A DNA stretch of 64,000 nucleotides from Emydura subglobosa (lineage: Eukaryota > Chordata > Testudines > Chelidae): NCBI GenBank assembly GCA_007922225.1, contig ML679961.1, forward strand, positions 6,989,702 to 7,053,701, given 5' to 3'. The translations under genes were made by a program, and so were the position numbers. The notes beneath the pieces are model-generated. The model saw only the letters and a program-made list of their open reading frames with translations. It had not been told where the DNA came from and made no database searches. Shown in pieces: positions 12,884 through 25,246 of this stretch. Every line of letters starts with the position of its first letter. Position 1 is the stretch's first letter.

Positions 12884-12921
12884 CAGAATCATAGAAATGT
12901 AGGGCTAGAAGGGACCTCACA
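12884..12921 (-). mobile_element. CR1 LINE 3' tail fragment
   Basis: The sequence 'agaatcatagaaatgtagggctagaagggacctc' is the reverse complement of a CR1 3' tail. Only about 38 bp remain. Confidence 0.65.
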
Positions 12922-15375
12922 CTGATGTGTGTGTCAGACTATTCATTATTTTCACTATTTGCCTCAACACTCTTCAAGTTATCAGATTCTCTCTTGGGAG
13001 AAATACCAGCTTCTTATATTTCCCTTTCCTTGTTCTTCATAGAAGAGTCTCTACTTGAAGTCATAATTCTCTGCTTGTGAATTCATTCCCACAGCAACCA
13101 ACCGTACTGTCACAGAGAATGACTTCAGGTGCAGAATAAAATGTGGATAGATGAATTCTTAAAACAAACAGCCCATTTTACATGCCCAAAAGAAAAGGTA
13201 CAAAATGGAGGAGAAATACAGAATGATGTGGCAGATTTTGCTAAGCTTTTGTATAAGAAATCTCAGGAAGGCTTTAGACAGCCCTTTAAAGGGGAGCTGC
13301 AAAAGGAACAAAAACGTAGCAAGTTCTCCCTGTGCGTGCTGGCCTGTTTGGTCTGATTTCGTCCAGCCCCTCCTCAAGAAGGCTACAAGGGAGTCTTCAG
13401 CCTAGTCTACACCAGAGTTTTAGCCACTCCTATCACTACAGGACTCAATCTGCATTGAATCCAGGCAGAGTTCACACTGGTACAGCACATCAGCACGAAG
13501 GGTGGCATGAGTGTATCCACATCAGTGGCTATGAACCCCAATTTAGACCAGACCCAGGTTGCTCCACAAGGTATAAGCACAGGGTGAGGTGAGATGTATG
13601 CTGTTTAGTACATGTCTCTACAATGCACTGGGTACTTGGATGGCTTGAGTCTCAACAGCCCTCAGAAAGAAGGGCTGGGAGAGCTGGAAGTCAGGTTTCA
13701 GCCTCCTGCAACGGAACCAACCCAGGCCTTCAAGTACCGAAGTCCTCCTATGAGAAAGACGTCAGGATCAGCCAGAAAGCGTTAGGAGGCTGCCTTTGTA
13801 CGGCATGAAGGAACGGAGTAGAGCACTAACCGGAAGAGACTCTCTTTTATAGTTTTTTAAACTTAGATTCTTGGGATGGAAACACTATAGGGTCTAGCCT
13901 CACATTTTAACGCTAAGGCAGGGACCATGTCTCCTTGTTTTGGGAGGCACCTAGCAGGTTTTCAGTGTGGCTGAACCAGAAACACAACTGATGCGAAAGT
14001 CATACTAACACTCATTTTTTTATTCTCTACTGGGCACTATGTTGAATTTATGATGCAAAAACCACAGTTAACGGTTAAAGTCCAAAACCAGAGGGAAATC
14101 TGCAAACATCTTTCAGTTCCTGGCTACAGAATTCCAAAAGGCACAACGAAACGCACCCTTCAGAGGAATTCTAAGAGTTATTTTGAGCACTGCCTTAGTA
14201 TACAATGGAGAAAAGAAAGGATATTTAGAGCTGAGTTAGTCCTATTGCAAGACAAACGATCGGATTTATATAACGAAGACATATCAAGAGGGTAGAGTGG
14301 ATTGGTTAATCCTTAGAACCTTATGCACCGAAAGTGGCATGTTAGCTTAATTCAAACTGACATGACTCCAAATAACCACCAAGTACATCACAAGCCGTAT
14401 TTGTTGTATGCATTGCCATATGACTTTCATCACCGGGGCACTAGGCAAATACCTTACTACATGCCGCGACTTCGTATATTCATTATTCATAGGCAAACAT
14501 CAAATACAAAAGCTTGCACACGGCTTGCCGAGTTGCTGCTCCTTAGACAAGTCAGTTCATTTCTCCCCCACCCCATAAGTGTCTTTTTAAAACAAGGTTT
14601 CTTTTTAAATACACAAAACAAAAGCCACTCATGGTGTGGAGAGTAACCATCTGTAGGAACTAGATTGGTGCTGATGAAATAGACCTCCATTAGGGAACAG
14701 CATGTTTACTGCTATTCTCTTGACAACCTCCCCAGGAAACCCACAGGATTTAATAACCACTAAATCAGGTTCACACTCAGACATGGACCATTGATGCTAC
14801 TAGCTAGTGGTTTAAGCAAGGAGGCCTAAGGAGATCTGGCACAGCTGGCCAGCTGTCTTCCCTGGCCAAATTCAAGTAACCAGGCTCTTGAAGCACCCCT
14901 TCCTTTATTCCTGTCTGCTCTAATGCTCCGGCAGCTAAGCCGGATGGCCGTGTCCGAATGGAAAAAGTTCGAGCTGGTGTGGAAAGTAAGTAACTAGTGT
15001 TCAAGCAAATGCCATGCTACAACTGGAAAGGTCAGAAGTCTCCCCTTGTAGCCATCAATGCTTCCCTGTCAGCAAGTCCCATCGTCAGCAAAAGAATCTC
15101 AACCCAAGGGGGAGGAAGCTTCTTTTTTTACAAAGTTATTTTGTCTGAGAGAGATTAGGTTTGGTGAGAAATTCTCCGGTCAAATTACTGCTCTTGCTCT
15201 AGTCTGAAGCAGAGGAAACGTGACACTCGCTTGCTCTGTTTTGCTGAGCTGAATGAGCAGTTCTGGTATTTAACAGGAGTTTTATGCAACAAAGGCGTTC
15301 AGTGCAGCAGCATTTCCTTTTCAGTGGGATGTGTCTTGGGCAATAGGATACAACCTGGCAACATTTGTTTTAGGT

Positions 15376-15568
15376 TTGAAGGTCCCCGGTTGCACATGGT
15401 TCACGCTGAATGTGCTGAGACTGAAGTCTATAAAGCAACCACCACGCCCTAATGCCGCTTTAAAAAACTGCTTCACTTTTTTCACTTGCTTCACACTTAT
15501 TCTAGACAAGCCGGTTGTAAATCCGGTACACAGCATAACTGGAAGCTGGCAAGAGGGAAGCTCAGCTA
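15376..15568 (-). repeat. Inverted partner of the repeat at 16132-16330
   Basis: Read on the minus strand, this stretch aligns with 16132-16330 over nearly its whole length. Shared blocks include 'ctgagcttcc.tcttgc.agct', 'taccggcttgtc', 'gtggttgctttatagacttca', 'ctcagcac.ttca' and 'gtgaaccatgtgca'. The two copies are diverged and about 560 bp apart. It is probably an internal piece of the same transposon family. Confidence 0.75.
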
Positions 15569-16017
15569 TGGGCAGAGTCTGTGGTGAACAATTCACAGAC
15601 CATAGCCGCTCCTCAACACGACCCACACGCTTAGGAGTCCCAGCAGCGTATTCGCTGGGTTATAGCCAAGGGACTCCCATGCTCTCCGCAGAGCAGGAGG
15701 ATACAGTGGACTGTGAATGTAAGAGATCAAAGTCACGTCTGAAACTAGCCTCAGCTTTAAGAATTCTGTCTAACGGTCTCAATTATTATAAAGATGGAGC
15801 AGCGGAAGGCCGCTGGAGCACAAAGCCACAGGATTTCTTCTTACACAAGGGCTTCACCACCTCATGGATGAAAGATAGGGAAAATACTTTCAACACAAAT
15901 AGTATCAAAGCTGAAACAAAGCCAGATCACTCACATGGAAAGTTAAACAGCTGTAGGACCAACCATGGCCCGTTTCCAAGACTGCTGCCTGGAGCATATT
16001 TGGACGGAGCATCAGAA

Positions 16018-16480
16018 GGGTTGGTCTAAAAGTTGCACTCAGTTAACTAGAAGTGTGATGTCGCTCCAGTTAAGTTACCCGGGTGCAACTTTGTGTGTGG
16101 ACACACTTACATCGGTTTAAATCTGGTTTATATCTGAGCTTCCATCTTGCTAGCTCACAGATATGCTATGTATTGATTTACTACCGGCTTGTCCAGGGTA
16201 AGTGTGGAGCAAATGAATGCTCCTCGGTTTTTAAAGCTGCACTAGGGTGTGGTGGTTGCTTTATAGACTTCAATCTCAGCACGTTCAATGTGAACCATGT
16301 GCACCGGGGGGAATTTCAAACAGTTAAAAAGGCACAAGCTAAATCGATGCACCATCTCATGTCAGATGAAAACAGGCTTAAACTGGGATAAGAGTGCACC
16401 AAGCAAAGCTGCACCCGTTTAATTAAATCAGGCAACATCCCACCTCCAGTTAAAGGCAGCTCGTGTGTAAACAGACCCCA
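16018..16480 (+). mobile_element. Inverted-repeat (MITE-like) element containing the plus-strand copy of the 15376-15568 repeat
   Basis: The element starts ggttggtctaaaagttgcac with 'cagttaact' following. It ends with 'ccagttaaaggcagctcgtgtgtaaacagacccc', whose reverse complement begins ggggtctgtttacac. The termini are diverged. It includes 16132-16330, homologous in inverted orientation to 15376-15568. No coding capacity. Confidence 0.5.
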
Positions 16481-17312
16481 AGCTGTAATGCAATCGTTGA
16501 AGCAGAAGTCACTCCGCTCTGCGCTGGGAAGGAAGTGACTCTTCCTCAAAGACTCCGTGCGACTGAGCTCCTAAAAGTCTTGAGAAATGCATCAATTAGC
16601 AATAGCTTTCTTCCTCATTGTCACTAATTCCACTTTCAGCATCTGCTCGGTATACTTCTTTCAGTTCAAGTGAAAGCCAGGGGGAAAAGGTGGCTATTTT
16701 GTTCCAGTGAAGACTATGCCAGAATTGACTCACTTCTGACTCATGCTTACAAGCAGCTGAGAGGAGAGGCAGTCACTGGAGCATTCAAGGGTCATTTACC
16801 TTTTACAGCGGAGGAGAGAGGCAGACTCCTTCCTTCCCCCAGCAACACCAGCAAATGACGGTCTGCACAAACCCCTCAGGTGGATCTACTGCATTGGTGC
16901 AGCTCAGTTGGGTAACATACCAGGGCAAGCCCTGCTGCGCCATATCTACGTTAGGGTTTGGTGCCTGGGTAGCTAGTTAGCCCACTGTGTGTTTCTTTTG
17001 CCTAGAAAGGATCTTGAGTTTATATAACAAGAGAAGCCCTGCTGTTTGTTTTATTGACTATTGCTCTTTTTTGCCTCTTTCCTTGCAAGACGTCACAGAG
17101 GCCGTTAATTTACAGCAATGACTGGGATTCTGAATTCAATAACCAAAGGTTCCCGTGTGCTCCCACTGAGACACAACAATCAAGGCAGGCAACACCTTTT
17201 CTTAGCCCCCTTCAACATGCTAGACAGTTACATGAGGCCGGAGGTGCTCGTTGGCTTTAGCAGGGGCATGTGGCCTCTGCCAATTACTCTCTACATAATC
17301 AGTCGGCCTTAC

Positions 17313-17498
17313 CCTGCCGAGAAGATTGCCTTCAAGGAGCGTCTGCTGCAGTGCCCCGGGAGCCACTTCCTCAAGCTGTAACATGTGACACAGATCGGTC
17401 AGCTCCTCCTGTCCGAGGGATCCAGTGCCCGTGCTGTCAAAGCTGTCAAAGAGCTCCTTGAGACGGGCTTCAGACTGGTCCTGCTGGGCTTCATCCAT
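17313..17498 (-). CDS. NIN: Ninein, first coding exon (residues 1-62, N-terminal EF-hand)
   Basis: The exon encodes the ninein N-terminus, starting MDEAQQDQSEARLKELF. Residues 21-32 form an EF-hand loop (DSTGTGSLGQEE), followed by ELTDLCHML and a segment ending NLLGR. The exon itself starts at 17519, after the acceptor cttcctccccgcag, so 21 nt of 5' UTR precede the ATG at 17498. A GTG at the exon's first base is open and in frame but is not a credible start. The donor is AGG followed by gtaagg at 17312. The reading phase joins exactly to the exon at 5638-5557. Compared with the mammalian sequence as I remember it, one extra residue appears in the 'APGALQQ' stretch. NINL is much less similar here. 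Confidence 0.96.
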
Positions 17499-18068
17499 CC
17501 CATAGCCTACCACGCTCACCTGCGGGGAGGAAGAGAGATCGGACGGTTACGCCAAAGAAGGGCTTTCCGGGCCGCGCTTTTGCACGCTGAGCAAGGCGGG
17601 CAACTGCACAGGGAACAGTTTCACCAGCCGCACGGAGTCAGAAGTGGGGCAACCCAAGTGCTGACGTGAAACCGGGCTGAAATGCTGCAGAGGAGAAACA
17701 AATCAACGGCCGCCGTTGGGCGAGAGAACATGAACTCATGCTGCTTCCATGGTTTTGAGCCTCGTCACTGAGGATTTTTCAGAAGCACAGATTCATCTGG
17801 GTTTTATTGAACTCCACAGCCCAGCAACAGAGAAGAGTGTTCTCTCACCCACGCATGTTACCTGCCGCAACATTCAATCTGCAGCTACAGAGGTGGATGC
17901 TGAAAGAAAAATAATCAGCGCGACCTTTAAACGCTCAGAAGTCAGCTGTTACCACCCACTGTTCCTATTGCTTCTAAACTGCATGAAGACAGAGAGAGCA
18001 CCCTGATTCTAGGAATGACTTAGGGGGAAAAAAAATTGTCAGGGTCCTAGGATTTCTTGCTAGGATGC

Positions 18069-18112
18069 TTTTTTTTTTTTTTTTTTGGGGGGGGGGGGGG
18101 GGAAGGGGGGGG
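18069..18112 (+). repeat. T18-G16-AA-G8 homopolymer tract
   Basis: Eighteen T are followed directly by sixteen G, then AA and eight G. The G runs could form a G-quadruplex. Such tracts are also prone to sequencing and length errors. Confidence 0.9.
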
Positions 18113-18849
18113 AAAATTAACAATTCCAAAAAGGTTTTGATGATTTTTATTTTTTTCCTCAACCAGAGATTCCCTCCACCCCATTTCAATTCAGCCAAAA
18201 ATCCTTCCTGGCCATTATTTGAGTCTCCGGAAGCTCAATCTGAAGCGCACTGATTCGATGGGTCGCATAAGCCAATTCTCATGCAAGCCTTTTTCACAGG
18301 TTCAGAATAATCAGGACCAATTTCATTCGGGAGGTGGAATGTATGTCCATCTTAGGTCACCTGACCTGTGAATTTGAACAGATGGAAGGACTTCATCCTA
18401 GGCCAGTACCAGAGGCACGTAACTTACCCTGAAGGTTATCTTCAATATGAACATGCATTTCCAGGAGTCTCATTTGGCCGAGGGGCCCTGGTGGACTCCG
18501 AAGGCCTGGCTAGCCGTACTCATTAGCTCTGCCTTATTCACCAGAGACCCAGGACATAATTATTCCTGCCCTGCACCCCTCCCCCTCCAAAGGCTGAATG
18601 AGTCAGCCTGATGCAAACAGCCTCTCTGTTTACATGATAGTACTAGCCACTTCACCACAAGTTCATCAAAACGCAGCTTGTTTAGTTTCACTGGAGCCAG
18701 CAGATGAGGTGATGCAGGAAGAGATTGTTCCCAGGAGCTCCATTTATTCCCTAGGTGTTTTAGGCAATGCTTTGTCTGCATTAGCAAGAAGAAAAACAAC
18801 ATGCCCAGTAGAAACAGAGCTGTCTGTCAACGGCGGGGAGCAAAACTAA

Positions 18850-19878
18850 GGGCTTGTTGAAACCGGCGCTTATACCGGCAAAACTTTTGTTGTTCAGGGG
18901 TACGAAAAAAAAACACACCCTGCTGAGCGACAGAAGTTTTGCCGGCATAAGCACCAGTGTAACTTCATTATGTCGGTGGGAGAGAGCTCTCCTGCCAACA
19001 TAGCTCCCACCCCTCGTTTAGGTGGTTTTATAATGCACAGCTACAGACTGGGGACCGACGGGCTAGGTGCGGTTCTGCAGAAAAGGAGCTGGGGGTTACA
19101 GTGGATAAGAAGCTGGATATCAGTCAGCAGTGTGTCCTGATGGCCAAGAAGGCTAATGGCATATCAGGCTGAGTTAGTAGGAGCATTGCCAGCAGATCGA
19201 GGGAAGTGAATATTCCCCTTTATTTGGCATTGGTGAAGCTGCATTTGAAGTATTGTGTCCAGTTTTGGGCCCCCCATTACTGGTAGGATGTGGACAAGTT
19301 GGAAAGAGCCCAGCAGAGAGCACATGACTTATGAGCAGAGGCTGAGGGAACTGGGCTTGTTTAGTCTGCAGAAGAAAAAAATGAGGGGGGATTTGACAGC
19401 AGCCTTTAACTACCTGAAAGGGGGTTCCAGGGAGGATGGGGCTAGGCTGTTCTCAGTGGCAGTAGATGACAGAACAAGGAGCAATGGTCTCAAGTTGCAG
19501 TGGGGCAGGTCTAGGTTGGACATTAGGAAAAACTTTTTCACTAGGAGGCTGGTGAAGCACTGGAATGGGTTACCTAGGGAGGTGGTGGAATTTCCATCCT
19601 TAGAGGTTTTTAAGGCCCAGCTTGACAAAGCCCTGGCTGGGATGATTTAGTTGGGGTTGGTCCTGCTTTGAGCAGGGGGTTGGAGTAGATGACCTCCTGA
19701 GGTCCCTCCCAACCGTAACCTCCTATGATTATGTCAGCAGGTGAGCTCTCTCCCGCCAACGTAACACAGCTACACTGGCGCTTATGCCAGCTAAATTTAT
19801 GTCACTCAGCGGGATGTTTTTTTCACACCCGTGAGCAGTAAAAGGTTTGCCAGCATAACCGCCAGTGTAGACAAGCCC
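18850..19878. mobile_element. Inverted-repeat DNA transposon interrupted by a CR1
   Basis: The left end begins gggcttgttgaaaccggcgctta. The right end, reversed, begins gggcttgtctacactggcggtta. Subterminal blocks ('gccggcataagc', 'gggagagagctc') also recur inverted on each side. With the nested CR1 (19034-19730) removed, about 330 bp remain, consistent with a non-autonomous element. No clear target duplication; flanks are TAA and TTT. Confidence 0.75.
19034..19730 (+). mobile_element. CR1 LINE fragment nested in the 18850-19878 element
   Basis: The fragment begins tgcacagctacagactgggg and runs through the CR1 RT C-terminal region to the tail 'ggagtagatgacctcctgaggtccc' and 'tcctatgatt'. The last 130 codons are open ([32 protein letters not shown]), but stops and shifts break the upstream part. 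It is closely related to the CR1 at 7558 but more decayed. Its position dates the host transposon as older. Confidence 0.93.
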
Positions 19879-22812
19879 TTTGGGACACACTTCTAGAGCC
19901 AATTGTCTTAAATGTCTCATGTTACATCTCTGCTGTCCTCCACCCTTTACCCTTGCCTGCTATTAGACTGTAGGTAAGGACACACCACGCGCTCCTACAA
20001 CGCTTCACAACGTACTGTTTACCCAAGAACACCCACTTCTATTCTGAACATGCTAGCTTGCTTCAGCTTTTCCATGTTACACGTTGCCCATCTCTTGGGG
20101 TGTCTACCAATAAGAAGAACCAAACAGAACCAGCAAACACTTTCACCACTCGGAAGACTGAGTATCTGTTTTTTCCCTTTTCTAGGAAGAAAAAAAAAAA
20201 ACACCTGACTTCCCCCGCACCCACCCGTGTCTGGGTTGCTCCATTTTCTTTACAAATAGGTCAAGTGCTTACATCCACCGCAACTGAGGAGATCAGCATG
20301 ACAGGAGCATGCAAGACGACTTGAAGTTTTTCTCTGCAGTTCAACACAGGGGCTCATTAAAATGTATGCTGCACACACCCTCCTTCTCTGTGGAGTGAGT
20401 ACATCGAGTCAAGCATGGCTCCCGTACTCATGAACGGAGCTCCACAAAGCAGAGCCGTCTACGCTGCCATGTCATGGCGGCACCAGTACATGTGGGTCAA
20501 TTCTTATCAGCGCCCCAAGTACCTGCAAAGAGCGCTCTGATTTTAATAAGAGCACTGCCATGGTTACAGACGTGCAGCTCATTAATGCAGAGCACTGGCA
20601 AGCTGCAGGCCAAGACATGTGCAAGGTAAGCCACTAAGTGAAAGAGCAGCAGAGCTAAACAAAACTCGCCTCTTTGAAAATAACCCTGCCACGGAACACC
20701 GTGACACTGCAGAATCCGCCAGCCTGCCCATTTTAAAACACAACCCCCCGAAACACTACTGGATTACACACACCTGGCTAAGCACTTCTACCTCCCCTGC
20801 CTCCCACTTCCTGAAAGTCAGGAGGTTTCAGTTAGTTCGGCCTGGAGTGATTCAAATGAATTAATAATCAAAGCGCCCAGCCTCAGTTATACCCAGGACA
20901 GAAGCAGAATTTACTGCCAGAAATGGGGGGGGGGACGGACACACGACGACATTGCAAAGAACTCAGCATGACCGCGTCATTTTATTAAACTAGTGTTTGG
21001 GTTTTCCATCTCTGCTAACAACACTGAGCGATGTGATCAGACACGACTACAAAGCTGCTTCTGTGTACGCGCCTTCCGCTGTACGTTTGTTCCCCTTCCT
21101 AAGGCTCTAGAACATTCCTGACTGCTGCGGAGCCTGAAAGACCGTATGTGGAATTAGCTGGCCTGCCAACCTGTCTGGATAGACGTACATGGCCATTTAT
21201 TTGTGTTTTTGTCACTTTCACGTAACGGAGCACGGCCGCACAGATGGACAACACGACCATTAGAAGGCTGCCAGCCAGGACCTTCGGCACAGGCCTTCGG
21301 TTCCAGAATGGTTTATCTGGAGAGCAGCCTGGAAGGACAGGCACGCAAGCAGATGTTCCAAGCCAGCAGGTTGCAGACACTTCGCAAAGAGACAGCCCGA
21401 GATCCTAGCCCAGGGCCCCCCACGTTTAGCAGGTTTTGCATCGGTTTTTGTCCTGCATGTTGAGGCTGGGACTCTGAAAGCAGGTAGGCACCCAAATCGC
21501 AATAGGATCTGAGTGCACTTTTCCCTCAGCCTGATGGAGAACCTCCCCCCCAAGTGCTAATCATGATGAGCGGGGACCTCTTCTCCCCTTTTCATGGCAG
21601 GTCTCCTATAGCCAGTGTGCATGAAATATTCTTGTCCAAGGGCACTTTTGTTTACTAGTGACACCTGTAGGTATTCAGGACAGCCAAACTACTCTGACTG
21701 CTATGGACATCACTTCCCCAAAAAGCAACCCTGACAGAAACCCTATGTATGATCTTCACAAACACAGCAAGCCACAAAATCAGATCCAACAGGTGCTTAA
21801 CAGCAGAGTCTAACCAGCGAGAAAGCTGCCCCAAGACGATGATCTTTGACCGTGAGCTTTCTGAAATCGCTAGGGGAGAGGACAGTGCAGCCGACCAGGG
21901 TCAGAAACTGCAAGAGTCAGATCAATCACTGCAGCATCAGTTGTTTTCCAGAGCGCTATGCTGGGGGTCTACTGGGGAAAAAAAAGGACATTTGCTCCTG
22001 CACCAGAGAGACTGAAGTCTCAGCCTGCAGAACTTGTCTGGATGGCAGACACGGTCTGGCAAAACCCGGCTCAGGTACACTGCATGGGGTATGTGAGACA
22101 GTTTCCTTTGGATCTCAGACTGCTTAAAGCAGCGACAGTGGCTAAAACCACTCCCCTCCCACCCACCTGTGGCTGGCAGCAGGGGTTTTCCACCTTTTCC
22201 ACCAACCACCCCAGACGACCTTTTGTAAACCCACATCCCAGAATCCTTCCCCCCCCAAAAAAAACAAAAACAAAAACCGCAAATGCTGCAACATCTGTTT
22301 GACGGTGTGACAAAAAGAACTTGAGGGAGCAGATATTTCCATTTGGTTCAGAGCTTGGGAAAAAGGTGACCTCAACCTACTACCCTACAGACACAAGTGT
22401 CATGTCTCCTGGCAATTTAAAGGAAGAGGAAGGAGAGAGAGAGATTTTTGTGGACGCTACATGATATAAGCCGATCCTTATAGTATCTGGGACAGTCAGG
22501 AAACCCAAACTGCTGTACCAGAACAGTCAGGTCTTCTTTGCCATCAGAATAGCTTGAAAGCTTGTAGAACAAAGTCCTAGCTTCTGTAGAAGATGGGGAT
22601 CCCTCAGGACAGAGTTTCACCACTCTCCTTGGGGTCAAGACCCCCCCAAAGCAGAGAACCCCCTGGACAAACAGATTGTGACTTTTCCCTTCAGAGGCAG
22701 ACCTATGCCACTGTCACCCCCACAATTACTTACTGGGGTGCATTCAGCATGGGCCTAAACCAGCATGCAGTGCTTAGGAGGGCTTCAACTCCAGAGTCTG
22801 TGTTCGCTTATA

Positions 22813-24140
22813 GGGCTGGTCTACACTAGAAAACTAGATCAACCCAGCTATGTCGCCCGGGGTATGGAAAATCCACAGGTAAGACAGCCTAAGCCCCTGT
22901 GTAGACAGTGCTAGCCTTCCAGGGGGGGTGGATTACCTATGTCCCTCCAGTCAGCGTAGATAGCATCGGTCACGCTGGCTGGATGGGGGGTGGGGGGGAG
23001 CATTTATGATATTGTTTGACATCGGTGTGTCAAAATCCTAGTAATTCATGTGAGATATGCCATGTCAGGTACTGTTAGAAAGGCTGTAATGTGCTAAGTA
23101 AGATGATGATGTTTATGTTCATGTGTTGTGTGTGTAATGGAAGTTATGGATACATTTGATATAGCTGTATTTCAAATTGTGCTGTCTGAGACACACCCTA
23201 GGCAGGGTGGTGGCAGAACAATAGCCTGCTTAACGGCCCACTGAGGCATTCACAGGTGCAAGGGGCCTAGGGAGAGAAGCCAGGGATATCTCTGATGAGT
23301 CACCAGGACTTGCCCATGTGACTCTAAACTCCATTTTGGTTCCTGTAAAATTCCACAAACAGCATGGCAGGGGCCAGAGGATACACAAGGCAGAGGCCTG
23401 GGAATCCATTTTGTTCTTCAGTCGGGATTCAGCTTCAGCTACCAGCCTACCTCTGGATCAGCTCGTCTACAACTGAACTGAAGCTGTGAAACAAAGGACT
23501 GAGACCCAGCCAGGTACTGGATGTGCACCAGAGGGACTATACAAACCTGCAAACTCCACAATTCTACTAGAAACCTGATATATATATATGGACTTTCAAA
23601 TCATTTGCATGTATCTGATTGGTTTAATCCTTTAACATTTCTCTTATAGTTTGTTCCTTTCTTTTTATAATAAACCTTTAGTTTTAGTTACTAAAGGACT
23701 GGCTAGCAGCGTGATATTCAGGGTAAGATCCAAACTTATATTGATCTGGAACTGTGGCTGACCCTTTGGGGTCAGGAGGAACCTTTTTAGCAAAGAGCAT
23801 AGAGTTTAAATAACTGGTCTCTTTACTGGACCTAGTGGCTGATTGGGAGCCAGAGACTGAAATGCAGTAAAGGGGGCTGTGTGTATTTTATTTTGGGCTT
23901 CTTGATAACCAGTGTGGGGAATCAGAAGCACTGTTTATGGCTGGCTGGGAAGCCTGACTTCAGTGTCACGCACCAGTGCTGGGAGAATCTGCTCTCCTTT
24001 TACAGCCTGCCCTGACCTTGGCATTCTCAGGTGGCTGCCCTAGACACAGAAGGGTTACAGCATCTACAGTGAAGCGCTACAGGGGTCCAGCTGCAATGCT
24101 GCAGCAATACCGCTGTATGGTTTCAGGTGTAGACAAGCCC
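22813..24140. mobile_element. Inverted-repeat DNA transposon split by an LTR-like insertion
   Basis: The left part (22813-22967) begins gggctggtctacactagaaa. The right part (24060-24140) ends 'tgtagacaagccc', the inverted equivalent. Removing the central insertion rejoins '...gcgtagatagcatc' to 'tacagtgaagcgctacagg', as expected for one continuous short element. Confidence 0.75.
22968..24059 (-). mobile_element. Solo-LTR-like insertion (1092 bp)
   Basis: GCATC is duplicated at both edges (22963-22967 and 24060-24064). On the minus strand the insertion begins TGTAACCCTTC, a typical LTR start. The other end is CC rather than CA, which needs a single base change. The interior has no retroviral frame. 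A 'tataataaaccttta' block resembles a polyadenylation signal but reads on the plus strand, so orientation is uncertain. It resembles the insertion at 55441-56534 at its start and in length. Confidence 0.55.
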
Positions 24141-24424
24141 CCAGTGACTTTGATGCAAGGCACAGTTGCGAGTTTGAACTCCAAGACTCTAAATGGCTTG
24201 GGTTCTCCCCATCTTCGGCCTGGCCTACACGGTGTCTGAACGACCGTGGCAGCTGACGCGATGCTGACCTCTGTTCAGAAGTCAGCACAGCCTGCGACGA
24301 ATCACGTTCAGAACTTTGGCCACTAATCCCACTGTGGACACCATCAAGACTTCACTGCATACACCAGCCCCAGATTTTATAAAAAGAAGGGGGCTGGTGG
24401 CAAAAGACTTTCCACCATGGGCCC

Positions 24425-24540
24425 TTATTATTTGTACTGCGGTACCACCTAGGAGCCCCCTTCAAGGCCCTATTGTGCTAGGTGCTGTACACGCACCGAT
24501 CAAAAGAACGGTCCCTGAACCAAAAAGCTTATCATGGGTA
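24425..24540 (-). repeat. L2/MIR-like fragment
   Basis: Blocks 'tatttgtactgcggtaccacctaggagccc', 'cctattgtgctaggtgctgtac' and 'cggtccctgaacc' match a widespread amniote L2/MIR-like 3' region recalled from experience. It is diverged. Confidence 0.5.
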
Positions 24541-25176
24541 TGTTGAGACAAGAGGTGGGTACGGACAGACACGTGGGGGAGTGGAGAGTCCCGTGGAGAC
24601 CAAGGGAACAGCGAGACCAATCTGATTATTGCAATGAGCAGCAGTCACAGCACACCAGCTGCCTCGCTATTGTCCAGTGTTGTGTACGCGTGACAGTGGA
24701 GGTGAGTTTTAAGGAGGGATTTGAAGGAGAGCGTGGTGGCACTGTGGATTTTTACAGGGAATGCCACTTATGCATAAGGGACAGGACAATGTGCAAAAGC
24801 GTCAGAGAGAAAGTCAGACCGATGGGCAAGGAAGGCTGGCATCGCTGGCAGAGCAAACCCTAAATCACCGCCTCCTGTTGGCCAGGGAATAGAAAGTTTG
24901 ATCTTTCAGACACACCGCAAGGCCGGTTTCCGGACCACGGCAGGGAAAGATCTGGGAATCCTTCCAGTTCAAAACTTAGAAATCTTAACCGTCTCTCTCC
25001 AGCTGGAGAGAGAACATGCTCCATTCCCCCTCCCTCCGGGAAAGCGTTGCAGGGGAATTTCGTGTCTTCTGGCAACATCTCAACAGCTTTACAAAAACTG
25101 TAAGTGGAAGACAGGTCACCTTTCTGTAAGTCACCTGACAATCATTTTCAGCTGCACCCAACCGGAGAGGCAGAGC

Positions 25177-25180
<4 letters not shown>

Positions 25181-25244
<64 letters not shown>
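25181..25244. repeat. (CT)n(CA)n compound microsatellite
   Basis: About fifteen CT units are followed by CACT and about fifteen CA units. Confidence 0.97.

Positions 25245-25246
<2 letters not shown>

Larger units (their letters stand above)
5639..17312 (-). other. NIN intron between the first two coding exons
   Basis: An 11.7-kb intron, donor gtaagg at 17312-17307 and acceptor ending cag-type 'caag' at 5639. It holds a young CR1 (7558-8398), a hAT element (9986-10379), a hairpin-like repeat (10884-10974), a CR1 tail (12884-12921) and an inverted pair of related repeats (15376-15568 and 16132-16330). Three weaker inverted-repeat fragments may lie at 9020-9190, 9731-9881 and 13400-13630, suggested only by 'tctacac'-like ends. 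The stretches 5640-7557, 10975-12370, 12922-13399 and 13640-15375 show nothing I can name. Confidence 0.8.

Noticed and set aside
17498..17519. GTG at the first exon base as the ninein start
   Set aside because: It is in frame, but it directly follows the splice acceptor and is not a credible vertebrate start. The ATG at 17498 gives the known ninein N-terminus.
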